Shown: positions 46,188-56,945 of the stretch, piece by piece
Layout: each line of letters starts with the position of its first letter
Numbering within the stretch: the first letter of the stretch is position 1
Source: Lutjanus erythropterus
Lineage: Eukaryota > Chordata > Actinopteri > Lutjaniformes > Lutjanidae
NCBI GenBank assembly: GCA_020091685.1
Contig: CM034601.1
Location: 8,558,419 to 8,622,418 of the forward strand
DNA: 64,000 nucleotides
Direction of reading: 5' to 3'
Translations under genes and position numbers: made by a program
The notes under the pieces: model-generated
Told to the model about the DNA's origin: nothing
The model's database searches: none
The model's input: the letters and a program-made list of their open reading frames with translations, nothing else

Positions 46188-46420
46188 CTATGAATGCAAA
46201 ATCCTGGCTTTGCACTGTTACCTGTCACCAAGCTCCCTTTGTGTGTGTGAAGCGAGCGAACAGTGTGAATCTCCTGCAAGAAAGTGTGTTTCCTCACATG
46301 AACTAGCGGAGCTGTTCCGTACCAACCCTCTCAAACATTCACAGTAATTACCTTCCCATGATTTTTGCTTTGTGATTCTTGTCTTGTCAATACTGCTGCT
46401 GAAATCCATTATTAAATATT

Positions 46421-46456
46421 TTCTCTCCCCTCTCTTTCTTTCTCCTTCAGGTGAGT
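46421..46456 (+). promoter_or_regulatory. Candidate recursive (ratchet) splice site
   Basis: A pyrimidine tract of about 27 bases (46421-46448, nearly all C/T) ends in CAG at 46448-46450. It is followed without a gap by GTGAGT at 46451-46456. A 3' splice site fused directly to a consensus 5' splice site is the defining motif of recursive splicing in very long introns. Branch-point-like strings (TACTGC, GCTGAAAT) lie 45-60 bases upstream. No conventional exon frame starts here: reading on from GTGAGT meets TGA within 15 codons in that frame. The site would act only if a transcript crosses the window on the plus strand, which I cannot show. Confidence 0.45.
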
Positions 46457-48479
46457 GTCAGTCAACAACATGTGGATTATTCCAGTCAGCTGTGAACTCC
46501 CGCTGAGTCCGTCTGCATTGCTTTTTCCTTGCACATCGTTGTACGGGTCTGCCATCAGGTTTGAAAAGATTGCCCCCTTTTCACCGTGATTCGCTGTGAT
46601 TTTGATCAAAGAGAGGCGGCAGTGTGCCCTGAGAGATGGGCTTCATGCAGCTGAGTGCCGTGGTGGTCTCTCCTCGGCAGCTCTGGTTGCTTTTGGCTTG
46701 AGCCATATGGAGATAAAAGTAAATGTCACTGGTGACTGAGGGCTTTTGTCTTTGTCAGATGTTCATAGTGTTCATTGTCTCAGCTTTACTTGATCTCTGT
46801 TGACTCTGGTAGCTTCCAGGGAACTGAATGGCTACTGTATTTAGGAAACCTTTGTTTGTCTTTTTTGGGAGTACTTGTTATTCAGCGGTGTGCTCTCCAG
46901 CTTCTAGTGTTTACTGCAGAATGTGGGCTGATTACTGATTACCGCTGACTGCAAATAGAAAGTAATCTTGTGCTTGAGTATTCTTTTCTTAACAAGTTCT
47001 TATTCTGAGGACATTTATGTGCTTATGTGTTGTTCGTTTATGCAGCCGTCTGAAGTGCGTTTGGCTGAAAATGTCTGACCTTTTTCTACACATTGCAAGA
47101 AACAATGACAGATTATTTGTGAAGAGAATAAGCAGCTTGACATTGTTCTGACAAGTGACATGGGTGGGTTAAGATTAAACCAATATATTATGTTGAAAAC
47201 GCATAATTTCACCTGCCTCACCCTGCATTTAGAACCATTTAGGAATTTTTTCCATTCCACCTCGGTCGAGGTTCCAAATGACCAGAGCCAATACTGTATG
47301 TTGTCTTGTGTGTTGTGACACTGCAGACCACTGATTGGTCAGAAGGCATCGTCAGTTGCATTGTCACTTGCAAAACTTGGACATCCTACACACAATTCAC
47401 ACTCCAGGGATCAAGTAAAAGATGAGTTTGTTGATTTAAAAAGATGGACCAGAAATAACTATATTATTCTGATATTTTCATATGTAGAAGTTCATCACAG
47501 GATAATCAATAGTTAGGCACATGATGGTTCAAGAGATATATATCAAATACATGGGCGAAGCAGTGTTGTTCAAAGTCTAATTCATCGTTTTATCATGAAC
47601 TCCAACACCACACTTCATAAACAGGATCTACTGTTATTTGTCTGTGTGCAGAAATCAGTATGGAATTGTGATAAAGAGTAAACAACTTCCTCTACACTTC
47701 TAAGATCTGTGTTTACACTACAGGTGCCCCTATTTAATACATAATGCTTGATTACATTTTGGATCACCTTGCTACATAAATTAGAACATTAATGAGGAAA
47801 ATTGCAGGAAATTAGCAGCTTAACTGCTTCTTGTCAGAAGTGCTACATGATTAAATTAACGTTCCATAATTCAGGGCATAAATTAAAACTTAAGTAATTG
47901 TATTTAAAATAAAATATAATTAAACAAAGCAGTTCCCAAGTATGGTGTCGCACACTGACATGCAGCAATGAAAAGCACTGTATTAAAATATTTCGATTGT
48001 TAAAGATACCTAACTCTGATGATTAGAAAGCGTTAACCTTATTTTTTTTAAGAATAAAGTCAGCTCTATCTCTGGATTGGTCCTGTAAGTTTCAGGATAA
48101 TTTATAAGTGGGTGGTGTTTTGAGCTATTTTCAACCCATAAAATACTGTTTTTGTTTTAAATAAATCTACCGAGAAATGTCGATATTAACACCAACACTG
48201 ATGTGTTTCATCACAGTACAGTAAAATAATTTAGTTTACAACTCAAAAATCATGTTTAAGTGTGCAGTACCTCTTTATACTGTAGTCTAATTGCTTTTAG
48301 ACGTCACACACAGATGGAAGCCACTGTGAAATACTGGCAGCAGCATTTGCAGACGCAATTCTGTAACAATAAAATGTGATATAAATGGCATAATATGTGT
48401 TTTTTTACCCTGCCCTGGTGGTTAAGAGCAGTCTCGACAGCAATATTGCACACGTGCATACACACACACACACTCCAGT
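46457..48479. other. Gene-free sequence
   Basis: 46600-46740 is non-repetitive and GC-richer than its surroundings. 47290-47345 contains 'CACTGATTGGTCAGAAGGC', shared in part with 62753-62771 (TTGATTGGTCAGAAGGTG), probably two bits of one old repeat. The rest is AT-rich. Confidence 0.4.
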
Positions 48480-48665
48480 GGTCATTAAAAGCCCACGTCA
48501 CCGGGGGCATATCCCTGGCAGCACCTGCCAAAGCCATTATCTGCCACCCTGTCCTAGACCAACGCTTTGGCATACATCTGAGCAATTAGGCCAGATTATT
48601 GGCAACCTTCCTTGGCCTTGCCCCATTATCAAGACCACTAATTACTAGCAGTGTTCAGCGCTTTC
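48480..48665. other. Candidate conserved non-coding block
   Basis: This block is dense non-repetitive sequence: CCCACGTCACCGG, TGGCAGCACCTGCC (containing a CACCTG E-box), CATTATCTGCC, GAGCAATTAGGCCAGATTAT and ACTAATTACTAGC. The density of homeodomain, E-box and GATA-like cores and the absence of simple repeats make it the best enhancer candidate by eye. The short frames on both strands (48304-48648) are not supported as coding. Confidence 0.35.
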
Positions 48666-50006
48666 TCTCTCTGCTCACTCTGGTACAGGCAGGGGAGGCA
48701 GAGTGGAAAAAGATAGGACAAAATGGAGACAAAAATGGACGGAGGTGGATGACCGAAGGTGCGGGGTTAGATGTAGCCACAAGGGGGGACCACCTTCCAT
48801 TTGAGACATCTGCACACTAAGTGCGTGAGGTCCCTGTGAGAAACATTTTGTCAGAAGAAGCAGTATCCACGTGGCATCAGCAGAGTGACTGAAGTCTTTT
48901 TGAGGCATAATGATAGCTGATGACTCATGTTGGTGAGGTGCTGGCTTGTCTGTTGGTTTCGGCAGAGCGGAAAATCATGCCTGCTGGGCAATTGCAGCTT
49001 TAATGGAGAATGGCACACAAACAAGGCACATATGGACACTTGCGTGCACGCTCAAATGGACCCACACAACCGCCCATGTGCACGCACGGAGACACACATG
49101 CAGACAGTATAGGTGTCCATAACTCCAACTATTTTGTCCCACAGTGCATTAGATTTAACACTAACGGGCAGAAGGACATTTTAGGCTGTTTTAAAGAAAA
49201 AAAAAAGGACGATTGGTCTCTATCTAGACTGTTGGTGTTGACATAATGCAGGATTTATATGTAGGACTGCTTCATAAAAGCTCTCTCCAAAAGCACTACA
49301 ATAACTTGGAACAGTTTTTTTTTTAAAGAAGTAATAATGAAAATTAAATTTGTGCCTAATTTTGACACATTTTTTTGACAAATCTGACATATCCCAAGAT
49401 AGCAGGAAACACATTTATGTTGGGAAAGCTTCAAAAGTAGCTGACATTGTACATGATTTAATTGACTGGGACACATGTTGCAATAGCTAAAGCCTTACAA
49501 AAGATATCTACAGGTGTCTATACAGTGTGATGAATTGTTCTATATAAAGGCTGACATATGTGATGTTTTAAAGACTATGGACTGACCAAAAAATGTACTA
49601 ATAGACTTTCTTTCAGTGCATTTGTTTTGCCGTTGTATTTCCTTTGAATTCTTTTCGCTCTGCGTTTTTCCTCCTAGTTTACATTAGTTGCAAATGGTTG
49701 TTAATACTTTTTGCATTGGTGACTAAAGAACATCTTCAACTTTAAAGGCACACTCATTGATTTTTAAACACCCAGTAGCACCTTAAAATCCATAAATTTC
49801 CTCTCAGCTCTTGGCCAGTGTTTTGAAATTACAGCGATGCCATCTGAGAGCACTAATTGGCTCTATAACAAAATCCGGGAGTTTATCTTTAATAAAAACT
49901 GGATTCTGACAAATGAGATTTAATCAGAATATTGGCTTGATTATTTACCCATGTCCTGTTTATCTTTTAATACTCCCACAGCACTTGTCCTTTCCTTCGC
50001 AGCCAA
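48666..50006. other. Gene-free sequence
   Basis: Nothing could be supported apart from A10 (49197-49206) and T12 (49315-49325) runs and dispersed CACA strings at 49000-49110. Confidence 0.4.
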
Positions 50007-50042
50007 AACACACACACACGCACACACACGCAAACACACACA
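50007..50042. repeat. Imperfect (CA)n microsatellite
   Basis: CACACACACACGCACACACACG continues to CAAACACACACA with single-base interruptions. Confidence 0.9.
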
Positions 50043-50472
50043 GAGGTTAGTTTTATCCACTCCATAAATCTGTCTTGTCCCGTTGAAAAACTAAAGCTCA
50101 GTAAAGGTCCGGGAGATGTTCAGAAGTGCAGAAACCTGCATGTTTAGAGTGTGGTCAGTGGAGATATCGCCTCAGACCTCAGCTCCGGCTGACATTACCA
50201 TCACCAAAGGTCAGATATCAGATAACTTTTTCTTAGCTGCTGAAGGGATAAACTACACACACTCTGCATGACATACAAGAAAGCAGCGGTTGTTAGCTGG
50301 ATATGTGGCACTCTGAGCTGCTGTGGAGAGTTTTTTTATGGCTCTGACAGCAGTGGCCGGAGGCATTATGTTCTCAGGTTGTCTCTCTGTCTGTCCCATT
50401 CTTGTCAACACACTATATCAAGAGCGTCGTGACGGAATTCCTTCAAACTTGGCTTAACTGATTAGATTTTAG

Positions 50473-50485
50473 CAGTCAAAGGTCA
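50473..50485 (+). promoter_or_regulatory. Degenerate DR1 nuclear-receptor motif
   Basis: CAGTCA-A-AGGTCA: the direct repeat spaced by one base that binds RXR/PPAR/HNF4-type receptors, with one weak half site. It lies at the end of unit 1 of the tandem repeat. Confidence 0.35.
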
Positions 50486-50618
50486 AGGTCCCATGGTTTC
50501 ACGTCTGTCCCATTCTTGTCAATATTAAATACGTTGTGAACACCATGTCTGAAGAATACCTTGACCGAATATCTTCAATTGTGGCACAAACATCCGCTAG
50601 GACTAAAGATTGGAGACT

Positions 50619-50631
50619 GGTCACTGTGACC
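50619..50631. promoter_or_regulatory. Perfect palindromic oestrogen-response-element core
   Basis: GGTCACTGTGACC is an exact inverted repeat of GGTCA with a three-base spacer, the consensus core bound by oestrogen receptors. The 15-bp extension is T..T instead of A..T. It lies in unit 2 of the tandem repeat. Confidence 0.6.
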
Positions 50632-50744
50632 TCATGTCCGTTCCATTCTTGTGAACACGATATCTCAAGGACACCTTGGGGGAATTTCTTCAAATTTTGT
50701 CCAAACGTCCATTTGGTGTAAAGATTTAACTGATTAGAATGTGG

Positions 50745-50757
50745 TGGTCAAAGGTCA
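50745..50757 (+). promoter_or_regulatory. DR1 nuclear-receptor motif
   Basis: TGGTCA-A-AGGTCA is a near-consensus DR1, followed at once by AGATCACTGTGGCC, a decayed copy of the palindrome seen in units 2 and 5. Confidence 0.5.
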
Positions 50758-50923
50758 AGATCACTGTGGCCACCAGCGTCCATCCTTCCATTCCTCCCTC
50801 CCTCCGTCCCTCATGTCCACCCCACTCTTGTGAACACAATATATCAAGAATGCCTTGATGGAATTTCTTAAATTTTGGCACAAATGTCCACTTGGACTCA
50901 CAATGTAACTAATTAGAATTTGG

Positions 50924-50945
50924 AGGTCAAAGCTCACTGTTACCT
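50924..50945 (+). promoter_or_regulatory. DR1 plus decayed palindrome
   Basis: AGGTCA-A-AGCTCA-CTG-TTACCT: a direct repeat and an inverted repeat sharing the middle half site. Single substitutions break the second and third half sites. Confidence 0.35.
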
Positions 50946-51054
50946 CAAGTCTGTGACATTCTTGTGAACACAATGTATCAATGCCTCGAGAGAATTTCTT
51001 CAAATCTGGTACAAACATCCATTTGGTGTCAAGATATAAGTGATTAGATTTTGG

Positions 51055-51082
51055 AGATCAAAGGTCATGGTCACTGTGACCT
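51055..51082. promoter_or_regulatory. DR1 followed by perfect oestrogen-response-element core
   Basis: AGATCA-A-AGGTCA at 51055-51067 is followed by GGTCACTGTGACC at 51069-51081, identical to the core at 50619. This end of unit 5 is the best-preserved receptor-site cluster of the array. Confidence 0.6.
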
Positions 51083-51088
51083 CAAGTA

Positions 51089-52654
51089 TAATATATCAAC
51101 AACAATGTTGTTAAGTCTTTGATTGCACATTTTACATTGTTTTTGCTTAGAATTCCATATAATTCCATATTTCATAGTTTTGATGTCTCCAGTATTAATC
51201 TACAATTTAGAAAAATAAGGAAAATGAAGATAAAACACTGAGTGAGAACATGGAATGAGAAGTGTCTTTTACCGGTACTGTATATAGTACAGTCCATTTT
51301 GCCAAAAGAATATACTTGATATATCTTATTTAATTCTTACAAATCCTTCACTACACATGTGTATCTGGAAAGACATGGATATAAACCGTGACTGGTTAGC
51401 GAAGGCATATGACTACAAGTTTCAGGGAGCATCAAGGAGCCAGTAGATTACAAACTTTATTCAGGGGTGTTTCCCTTCCTGAATTGTCTCCTTCACCATC
51501 AGCTTCTTTTCATCCTCCCTATTCTCCCTCCATGAAGTCTGGCCCTCCTCAGAAGCAGACCAGGCACAGCGTGAAGCCTGGAAGGAATGGAAATGAAGGC
51601 TTATTAATTCTCCCTGGTGGCTGAAGGACCAGTAGCCCTGGCCATGTCAGAGGACTCTGGAAAGACGAGTGGGAGAAGGCATACGCTTGTTTTAGGGTTA
51701 TTTCATAGCAGGCATATTCGAGAGGTTTATTTGAACTCTGGAGGGTTTATTCCTTTAATTTGTTTCATTTGGGTAGGATAGAGCAATGCCATTTGAAACA
51801 AATAACCACACACAGCCTGCTGGAAGCTCAGACCTCGGTTCTCCTCCAAGCAAACTGTGGCTCGGTTTATTAGAATGGAGAATGTAATCGGTCGAGCAAC
51901 AGGAAACAACCCAAAACACATGCTTTTATTGGTATGAGGGGGATGAAGTCAAATGAGCCAAAGTGCAGCAAAGCAATTTTTTCCACTATGGTTTAGACCA
52001 GAGACAATGAAGTGTATATGAGATTGAAGCCATGGTGAGGTTTTAGGCGAGGAAAAAACAAAGGAGGCGGGGAGCTGTAGAGGAGTGAAATGGTGCCTGG
52101 GTAGAATAAGACTGTAAATTGTTGGTACATCAGAGTGCTGATCTGGACCACAATGAATGGATAGAGTTAATGGTGGGTGGGCTGTATGATCTATAGAATG
52201 CCTTTTTGCTTGCATCTGGATGAAAATTGCAGTTATAATTGGAAGCAATGATGAGAGCGAACCAGACCAATGGAAACACCATATTCTGATTTCTACGGTG
52301 TGTTATATTCGTGTGGATGAATAAACAGCCTTTAATAATAAGCATAATTTCCGTAACACATCATTATAATTGGGCTGAAGAAAAAGCAAGGTGAGTTCAG
52401 AAAAGTATAAACACGCTCGATGTATAAATATACAAAGTTTGAACCCAATAACTGTATAAGAAGAACAGAGTTACAGTCTGGCTTTACCCCAACCTTTTCA
52501 ACTCTGAGGGGACGCCCAGGTCTGCAGCCAATATTACTGTCTTTCAGAAGCTGCAGTTTTAAAGTAAGAGTGATGATAATGGTATCATATGAAATGAGAA
52601 GTTATAAGGAATACATCCAAGTACAAACCCTGTCACACCAGCTTGTCTAGAGGT
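51089..52654. other. Gene-free sequence
   Basis: AT-rich to 51350, then mixed. 51400-51960 and 51961-52370 are non-repetitive with only short frames. AAG|GTGAGT at 52388-52396 resembles a 5' splice site but has no exon context. Confidence 0.4.
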
Positions 52655-52671
52655 GGGGGGGGGGGGGGGGG
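52655..52671 (+). repeat. G17 homopolymer
   Basis: An unbroken run of about 17 G follows AGGT. Runs this long are rare and tend to form quadruplexes and to be mis-sequenced. Confidence 0.9.
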
Positions 52672-52923
52672 CTAAATAATGCTCCAAATTTAGGAAAAGT
52701 TTTGGTGAGGAAAAAAGTGGCATGGCCATTTTAAAAAGGGTTCTTGATCTCTCACGTCAAGATGCCTGAATGAAAATGTGTTCTGTGGGTGCCCAAGAGT
52801 CTCCCCTTTGCAGACAAGACAAGCATTTCAGGTCTCCGGCCGCTGACTTTCAGCGTTTCAAGCCGACTTGAGCTCAGCACGTTCCAGAAGATAGGTAGGT
52901 TAAGTTTTGGTCAGGCAGGATCT
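52672..52923. other. Gene-free sequence
   Basis: Nothing was recognised. TAGGTAGGTT is at 52893-52902. Confidence 0.4.
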
Positions 52924-52950
52924 GGAGGAGGAGGAGGAGGAGGAGGAGGA
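52924..52950. repeat. (GGA)n trinucleotide microsatellite
   Basis: About nine GGA/GAG triplets, which produce the glycine and glutamate runs in the short frames 52789-53079 and 52907-53122. Confidence 0.93.
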
Positions 52951-53104
52951 CTTTTATCTGTTCATAAAAACAGATCCTTATTTGTGCATTTGCCTCAGTT
53001 TCCCTTCCTTCTTTTTCCCTGGGTTACTTTTTATCATTGTTATTCTCCTCATCTCCTGGACCACCATCGGGGAGCATAACATTGACGTCCATCCCTTCAT
53101 TGTC

Positions 53105-53400
53105 TGTAACCGTTTATGCTGATGGGTCACGGTGGGGCCGGAGCCCATCCTAGCTGACACTGGGCGAGAGGCGGGGCGCGTCCTGGGCGCATCCTGGACA
53201 AGTCGCCAGCTCATCACAGGGGCTCACACATGGAGACAAACAAGCACTCACGCCTACATTCACACCTTTGGGCTAATTAGAGTTATCAGTTAAGCTATTA
53301 TGCCGCATGTCTTTGGCATGTGGGAGGAAGTTGGAGTACCCGGAAAGAACCCATGCGGATATGAGGAGAACATGCAAACTCCACGCAGAGAGGTTCTGCC
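53105..53400 (-). mobile_element. Abundant teleost interspersed repeat, complete-looking copy
   Basis: Read on the minus strand it has the familiar order: TGTTCTCCTCATATCCGCAT, GGTTCTTTCCGGGTACTCCA, CTTCCTCCCACATGCC, CTAATTAGCCCAAAGGTGTG, TCTCCATGTGTGAGCCCCTG, TGATGAGCTGGCGACTTGTC, CGCCTCTCGCCCAGTGTCAG and GATGGGCTCCGGCCCC. It is one of the commonest repeats in fish and is responsible for many spurious predicted proteins, including the minus frame at 52978-53217. Its superfamily is not certain to me. Confidence 0.7.
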
Positions 53401-53689
53401 CCTGCCACAAACTCCACAGACCCAGAACCTTCTTGCTAACATTAACGTTTTTGTATTTATTTATTGCACTAGCAAACTGAAGACCATTCATTGAAATGCA
53501 TTACTTTCTCTAACATTAGTTGCAAAAAATGAAAAGCTGAAAATGCTTTAAAGTTGATCATCGACAGCCTGAAGAGAAACCATTAAAAAATGCTGTAAGC
53601 TCCTTTACATGCCTGTGATTAAGTTGTCCATAGTGTCAGTGTGTGGTTACATGGCTCATGTTCATGTTTTTTAGTCATCAGGGGGCATG
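53401..53689. other. Gene-free sequence
   Basis: No feature was recognised. Confidence 0.4.
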
Positions 53690-54130
53690 TTATGGTATTG
53701 AATTAACAGCTTAATTACTGTTTTCATAATCTTGATTGTTGCTAATGGTTACATCATTGTCTTCACTGTGTGTGCGCGCTGCAGTTCATTTCAGTGAATG
53801 CAGTCTTGCTGTCAGTTTGCCACCTGAGGCAGGTCCCAAAGGTGCGCTTTCATTCAAAGTGCCGGTGTGGTATTTTCCTTGCATGTTTTACAGGCTGCGC
53901 GTAAAAACCTCATGACAGGCTACCACCACTGACGGGCTTTTGCATCTTTGTCACGCACCTTCGTTTGCTTTCTTCTGACCATAAAAGCAGTGCTGATGAG
54001 GATCTCCTCTTGATAAGTGCTGAAACGCTCGAGACACTTGAGAAAAGTTCAGGGCTGAAAAGTTCAAGAAACGCTGAGCCTTTCATCTTCGGTGAGAGCC
54101 ATGTGTCAAATTGGGAGCCCCCGCTGTGGT
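53690..54130. other. Candidate conserved non-coding region
   Basis: This is non-repetitive sequence with clustered TTAATTAC and AATTAAC cores (53720-53740), a GTGTGCGCGCTGCAG string and balanced composition downstream. It is listed on texture only. Confidence 0.22.
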
Positions 54131-54411
54131 TTTGAACCTTTGTCCATCAGAGGAGATTGAAAAATAGCCAGGCAGGCCATTTCTAACACTTGGTTTGCAT
54201 CTGCCATTCCCTTTAAAAACGACCACATGGTGCAGCGACAAAAAGGCATTTTAATAGGCCTCAGATGAATTATCTATAACTATGACTGAATAAATCTTTA
54301 ATCGCTGTAATGAACTTTAGAGTATGGATTCAAAAAGCCATTTAGCTGATAAATGACCCATGGAGGGCTCTGATACCAGGATAAATCAAAAGAGGCTGGG
54401 GTCTTCACTTC

Positions 54412-54431
54412 TTTTTTTTTTTTTTTTTTTT
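54412..54431. repeat. T20 homopolymer
   Basis: This is an uninterrupted T run within otherwise unique sequence. Confidence 0.88.
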
Positions 54432-54523
54432 GCAGCTGATTTGAATAATTGACTTTAGAGTACAGCAGCTCCGAACACACACGCTGGTAAGCAAGCAAAA
54501 CAAGCCTGTCGTATTTGCATCAA

Positions 54524-54542
54524 CAACAACAACAACAAAAAA
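54524..54542. repeat. Short (CAA)n repeat
   Basis: Five CAACAA-type triplets pass into an A run. Confidence 0.85.
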
Positions 54543-54884
54543 ACAGAATAAATTTCCCCTCTTAGAAATTGAGAACTACAGCAGAGGAACCTTAACCTCT
54601 CATGGGAACATGTCTGTCTTTGACTTCTAATTTCAAACGTAGGCCAGGGTTGGGCGATGTGTTAAAATTTTCCAACCGACCACGTTCAACCCGTCAGCTG
54701 GCGGTTGTCGATATATTCTTCACTCTCCTCCCACCTTCTCCTGTCCTCCAGAGTCTCAGCTGGGAGATGTGTGCAAGCGGCGAGTTCGCTGTGTTACCTA
54801 CACTACATCCAATAAACAAAACAAACTCACAAAGTGTCAACAAATTAGACATTCTTACATCTATTTTCTACACACCCTTAGAAA

Positions 54885-55065
54885 TAGAGATCCTGACTAG
54901 AGCCGTAACCTGTTCTTCAGCTTGTCCCCATAGGAGAACCCGTTTTGGTTCCTGGTAGAAATTTTAATAAACCCTACATAAAGGGTTATAGCTACAATCA
55001 TCTGTGAAAGGTTTCACTCAGAACGATAAGGGGTTCTACAGAGAACACTACTGGTATAATGTTTC
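54885..55065 (+). repeat. 'CTTGTCCCCATAGGAGAACCC' repeat, related to 61845-62000
   Basis: AGAGCCGTAACCTGTTCTTC, AGCTTGTCCCCATAGGAGAA and GGGTTCTACAGAGAAC match the leader of the 56-bp minisatellite at 61845 (CATAAAGCGTTCTTCAGTTT, then GTCCCCGCAGGAGAACCC). The tandem units themselves are not amplified here. Confidence 0.55.
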
Positions 55066-55809
55066 CAATTTCCTTAAATCATTGCGAAACACTTCACTGA
55101 AACAACAGAAACGATGTCCAACTCAACAGAACCGTCTTTCCACTGCTTTGACTCAAGTTCGGTCAATATAAACCCTTAATTCACAGCGTTAGATGTGAAA
55201 ATATTCTGGCTCTACAGGCTGTTTTCCTCCCACTCCTCCTCTGTGTCAGTGGGTGTGTCTTGTGTCGCTGAGTGTTTTGCTGTGCGCTGGCTCGCACTCT
55301 GCTAATCACTGAATTAGCAAAATAAATTACAAAAATCACAAAAAAAAAAAACTGTCAGTGGATGTATTCATCCAATCACCCAAACCTAATGTAGGCTGTC
55401 CAGATCTCCTCATTGCACCATGGACACACATAAAGTGTGACTCTGCAGTGACCCTTCTCTTATTACAGACTCAAATGACGCTTATTCTGCTTAGCTTTCC
55501 AAACTGACAGCCGAAGGTCGAGCACTTCATCTAGTGTTTTTGGCTTTGCTCGACCCCCACCTGCGAGTCAGATTCAATACCACTAGCTATTAATTGCTGG
55601 CATTTGTCACAATGCCTTCAATGTACGCAAGAAAATATGAGACCCTCTGATTTCTGCCTATGTAAGCAGTTTTGAGTGTGTGCCATGTTTAGAGTCGCGC
55701 TCATATTTCAGGGGGTGGGGGGGTGAGATTGTCTTTTTTACCTGTATATATTATATTTGTCATTTTGATTTATAGGTTGACAAAGGCTGCATCTATCCAC
55801 GTGTATGCA
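55066..55809. other. Gene-free sequence
   Basis: An A11 run lies at 55340-55350 and GGGGGTGGGGGGGTGAG at 55711-55727. Nothing else was seen. Confidence 0.4.
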
Positions 55810-56210
55810 GAGCTGCTCTTGCAGTGAATGGGGACCCAGCCACTGGCCCTGCTTCCCCCAGCTGGATTAGTTGGTGTGATCTTGATTTTGCAGAGCTGCA
55901 ATATGCCAGCAAATGAGCCACAAAATGGGAGCAGGACTACATGAGTATTGGAACCACTGGGGCCAATGTTGGCCGCTGCACACCATCAGCTGTACTTGCT
56001 TTTGTTGTACAGTACAGAGTTTTATTCAAAGCAGCGCAGCCTCAGAAGTATAATGGGACACAGCAGATGTCAGTCACATAATTCTGCCATTATTGTCCAA
56101 CATGTAAAAGCATTATGGAGCTGTTTGTGCTGGCTGGCCTATTTACCTGAAATAGCACGATTGTTTATTTAATAGCTTCTGAATATCTGCGAGCATCTTT
56201 GCAGCTGTAA
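55810..56210. other. Candidate conserved non-coding region
   Basis: This region is balanced and non-repetitive, without transposon strings. It contains GGATTAG, TGCCAGCAAATG, ACATAATTCTGCCATTATTG and ACAAACAACAAAG (SOX/FOX-like). The frame at 55948-56172 (74 codons) has no domain. It is an enhancer candidate by texture only. Confidence 0.25.
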
Positions 56211-56501
56211 ACAAACAACAAAGTGAGAAATATGAAGCGCCTCTCAACAAGCTAACATTTTTGGCCCTCGCTCAGAAACACTATACATCACTATCAATTA
56301 CGTTTTTTATGAAGATGAATTGCTTTCATAGTTTCTCCACAGAAGCTCTTCTTTTATGTACAAGTCTGACGCACTGATGCACAGGCGCTGCGCCGACCTC
56401 ATTTGAGCTTTGCTCTGCAGAGCATTAGTTTAAGATGAGATCACAAGGCACCCAAAATGTAACATGTAATGCATCTCACAGTTTGCCTTTTTTTTATTCC
56501 T

Positions 56502-56800
56502 GTGAGACAGTCACCGTGGAGACTAGTCTACAAGAAATACAACATCCATTTTTACTTTTTTTTTTTTTTCTTGCTTGCCAGGCCCAGTGCATGAGAGCAG
56601 GCTGGATCGACCAGCGTTCACAAGCACCAAAATCCTGCTATATTTAAATAAAAAAAAAACTGTCAAAATCTGGAGCGTTAACAGTGCTTCTGCTCTCCAC
56701 AACTGAATTTATAATGAGCAGTTTTCCTCTGCATTCAGACCTGTATTAGTTTTAGTTATTGCTGCCACCCACTGGCAATGAGGGCGGGGGACATTAGGAC
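56502..56800 (+). repeat. Local repeat copy A
   Basis: It matches copy B (57489-57755) and the reverse complement of copy C. Shared strings are GTGAGACAGTCACC, CTAGTCTACAAGAAAT, CAGTGCATGAGAGCA, AACTGTCAAAATCTGG, AATGAGCAGTTTTCCTCTGC, GACCTGTATTAGTTTTAGTT and ATTGCTGCCACCCACT. It is more diverged than B is from C. A T13 run is at 56558-56570. Confidence 0.7.
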
Positions 56801-56867
56801 GTTGGCTTGATTCTAAATTGGGTTTGCTTGATTCATGTCACCTCGTTTTGTATTGCCATAGACAGGG

Positions 56868-56945
56868 GTGGAGTCAGGCTGTCCAAGGGGCAGGGGTAAA
56901 AAAAAAAGGGCACCAGCTGTATGTGGTGTGGCACCAGCGCGCCAA
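56868..56945 (+). repeat. Leader of composite repeat, copy 2
   Basis: GGTGGAGTCAGGCTGTCCAA, an A10 run and GGGCACCAGCTGTATGTGGT correspond to 43953-44040. It directly precedes the 41-bp minisatellite. Confidence 0.65.

Larger units (their letters stand above)
50391..51088 (+). repeat. Tandem repeat, about 5 imperfect units of 114-180 bp, with receptor half-sites
   Basis: Units start at CATTCTTGTSAACAC-like strings at about 50397, 50511, 50643, 50823 (CACTCTTG) and 50957. Each runs through TATCAAGA, CCTTGA, GGAATTTCTTCAAA, CAAACRTCCATTTGG, TGATTAGATTTTGG and then TCAAAGGTCA, GGTCACTGTGACCTCA. The unit at 50643 is lengthened by a CCTCCC-rich insert (50790-50810). This unit type is frequent in fish genomes. 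Each unit's end carries closely packed AGGTCA half sites, described separately. No coding potential is seen. Confidence 0.8.

Noticed and set aside
52978..53217. Minus-strand 79-codon frame with MSWRLVQDAPRTRPASRPVSA-like text
   Set aside because: It is a familiar spurious product of the abundant teleost repeat at 53105-53400.
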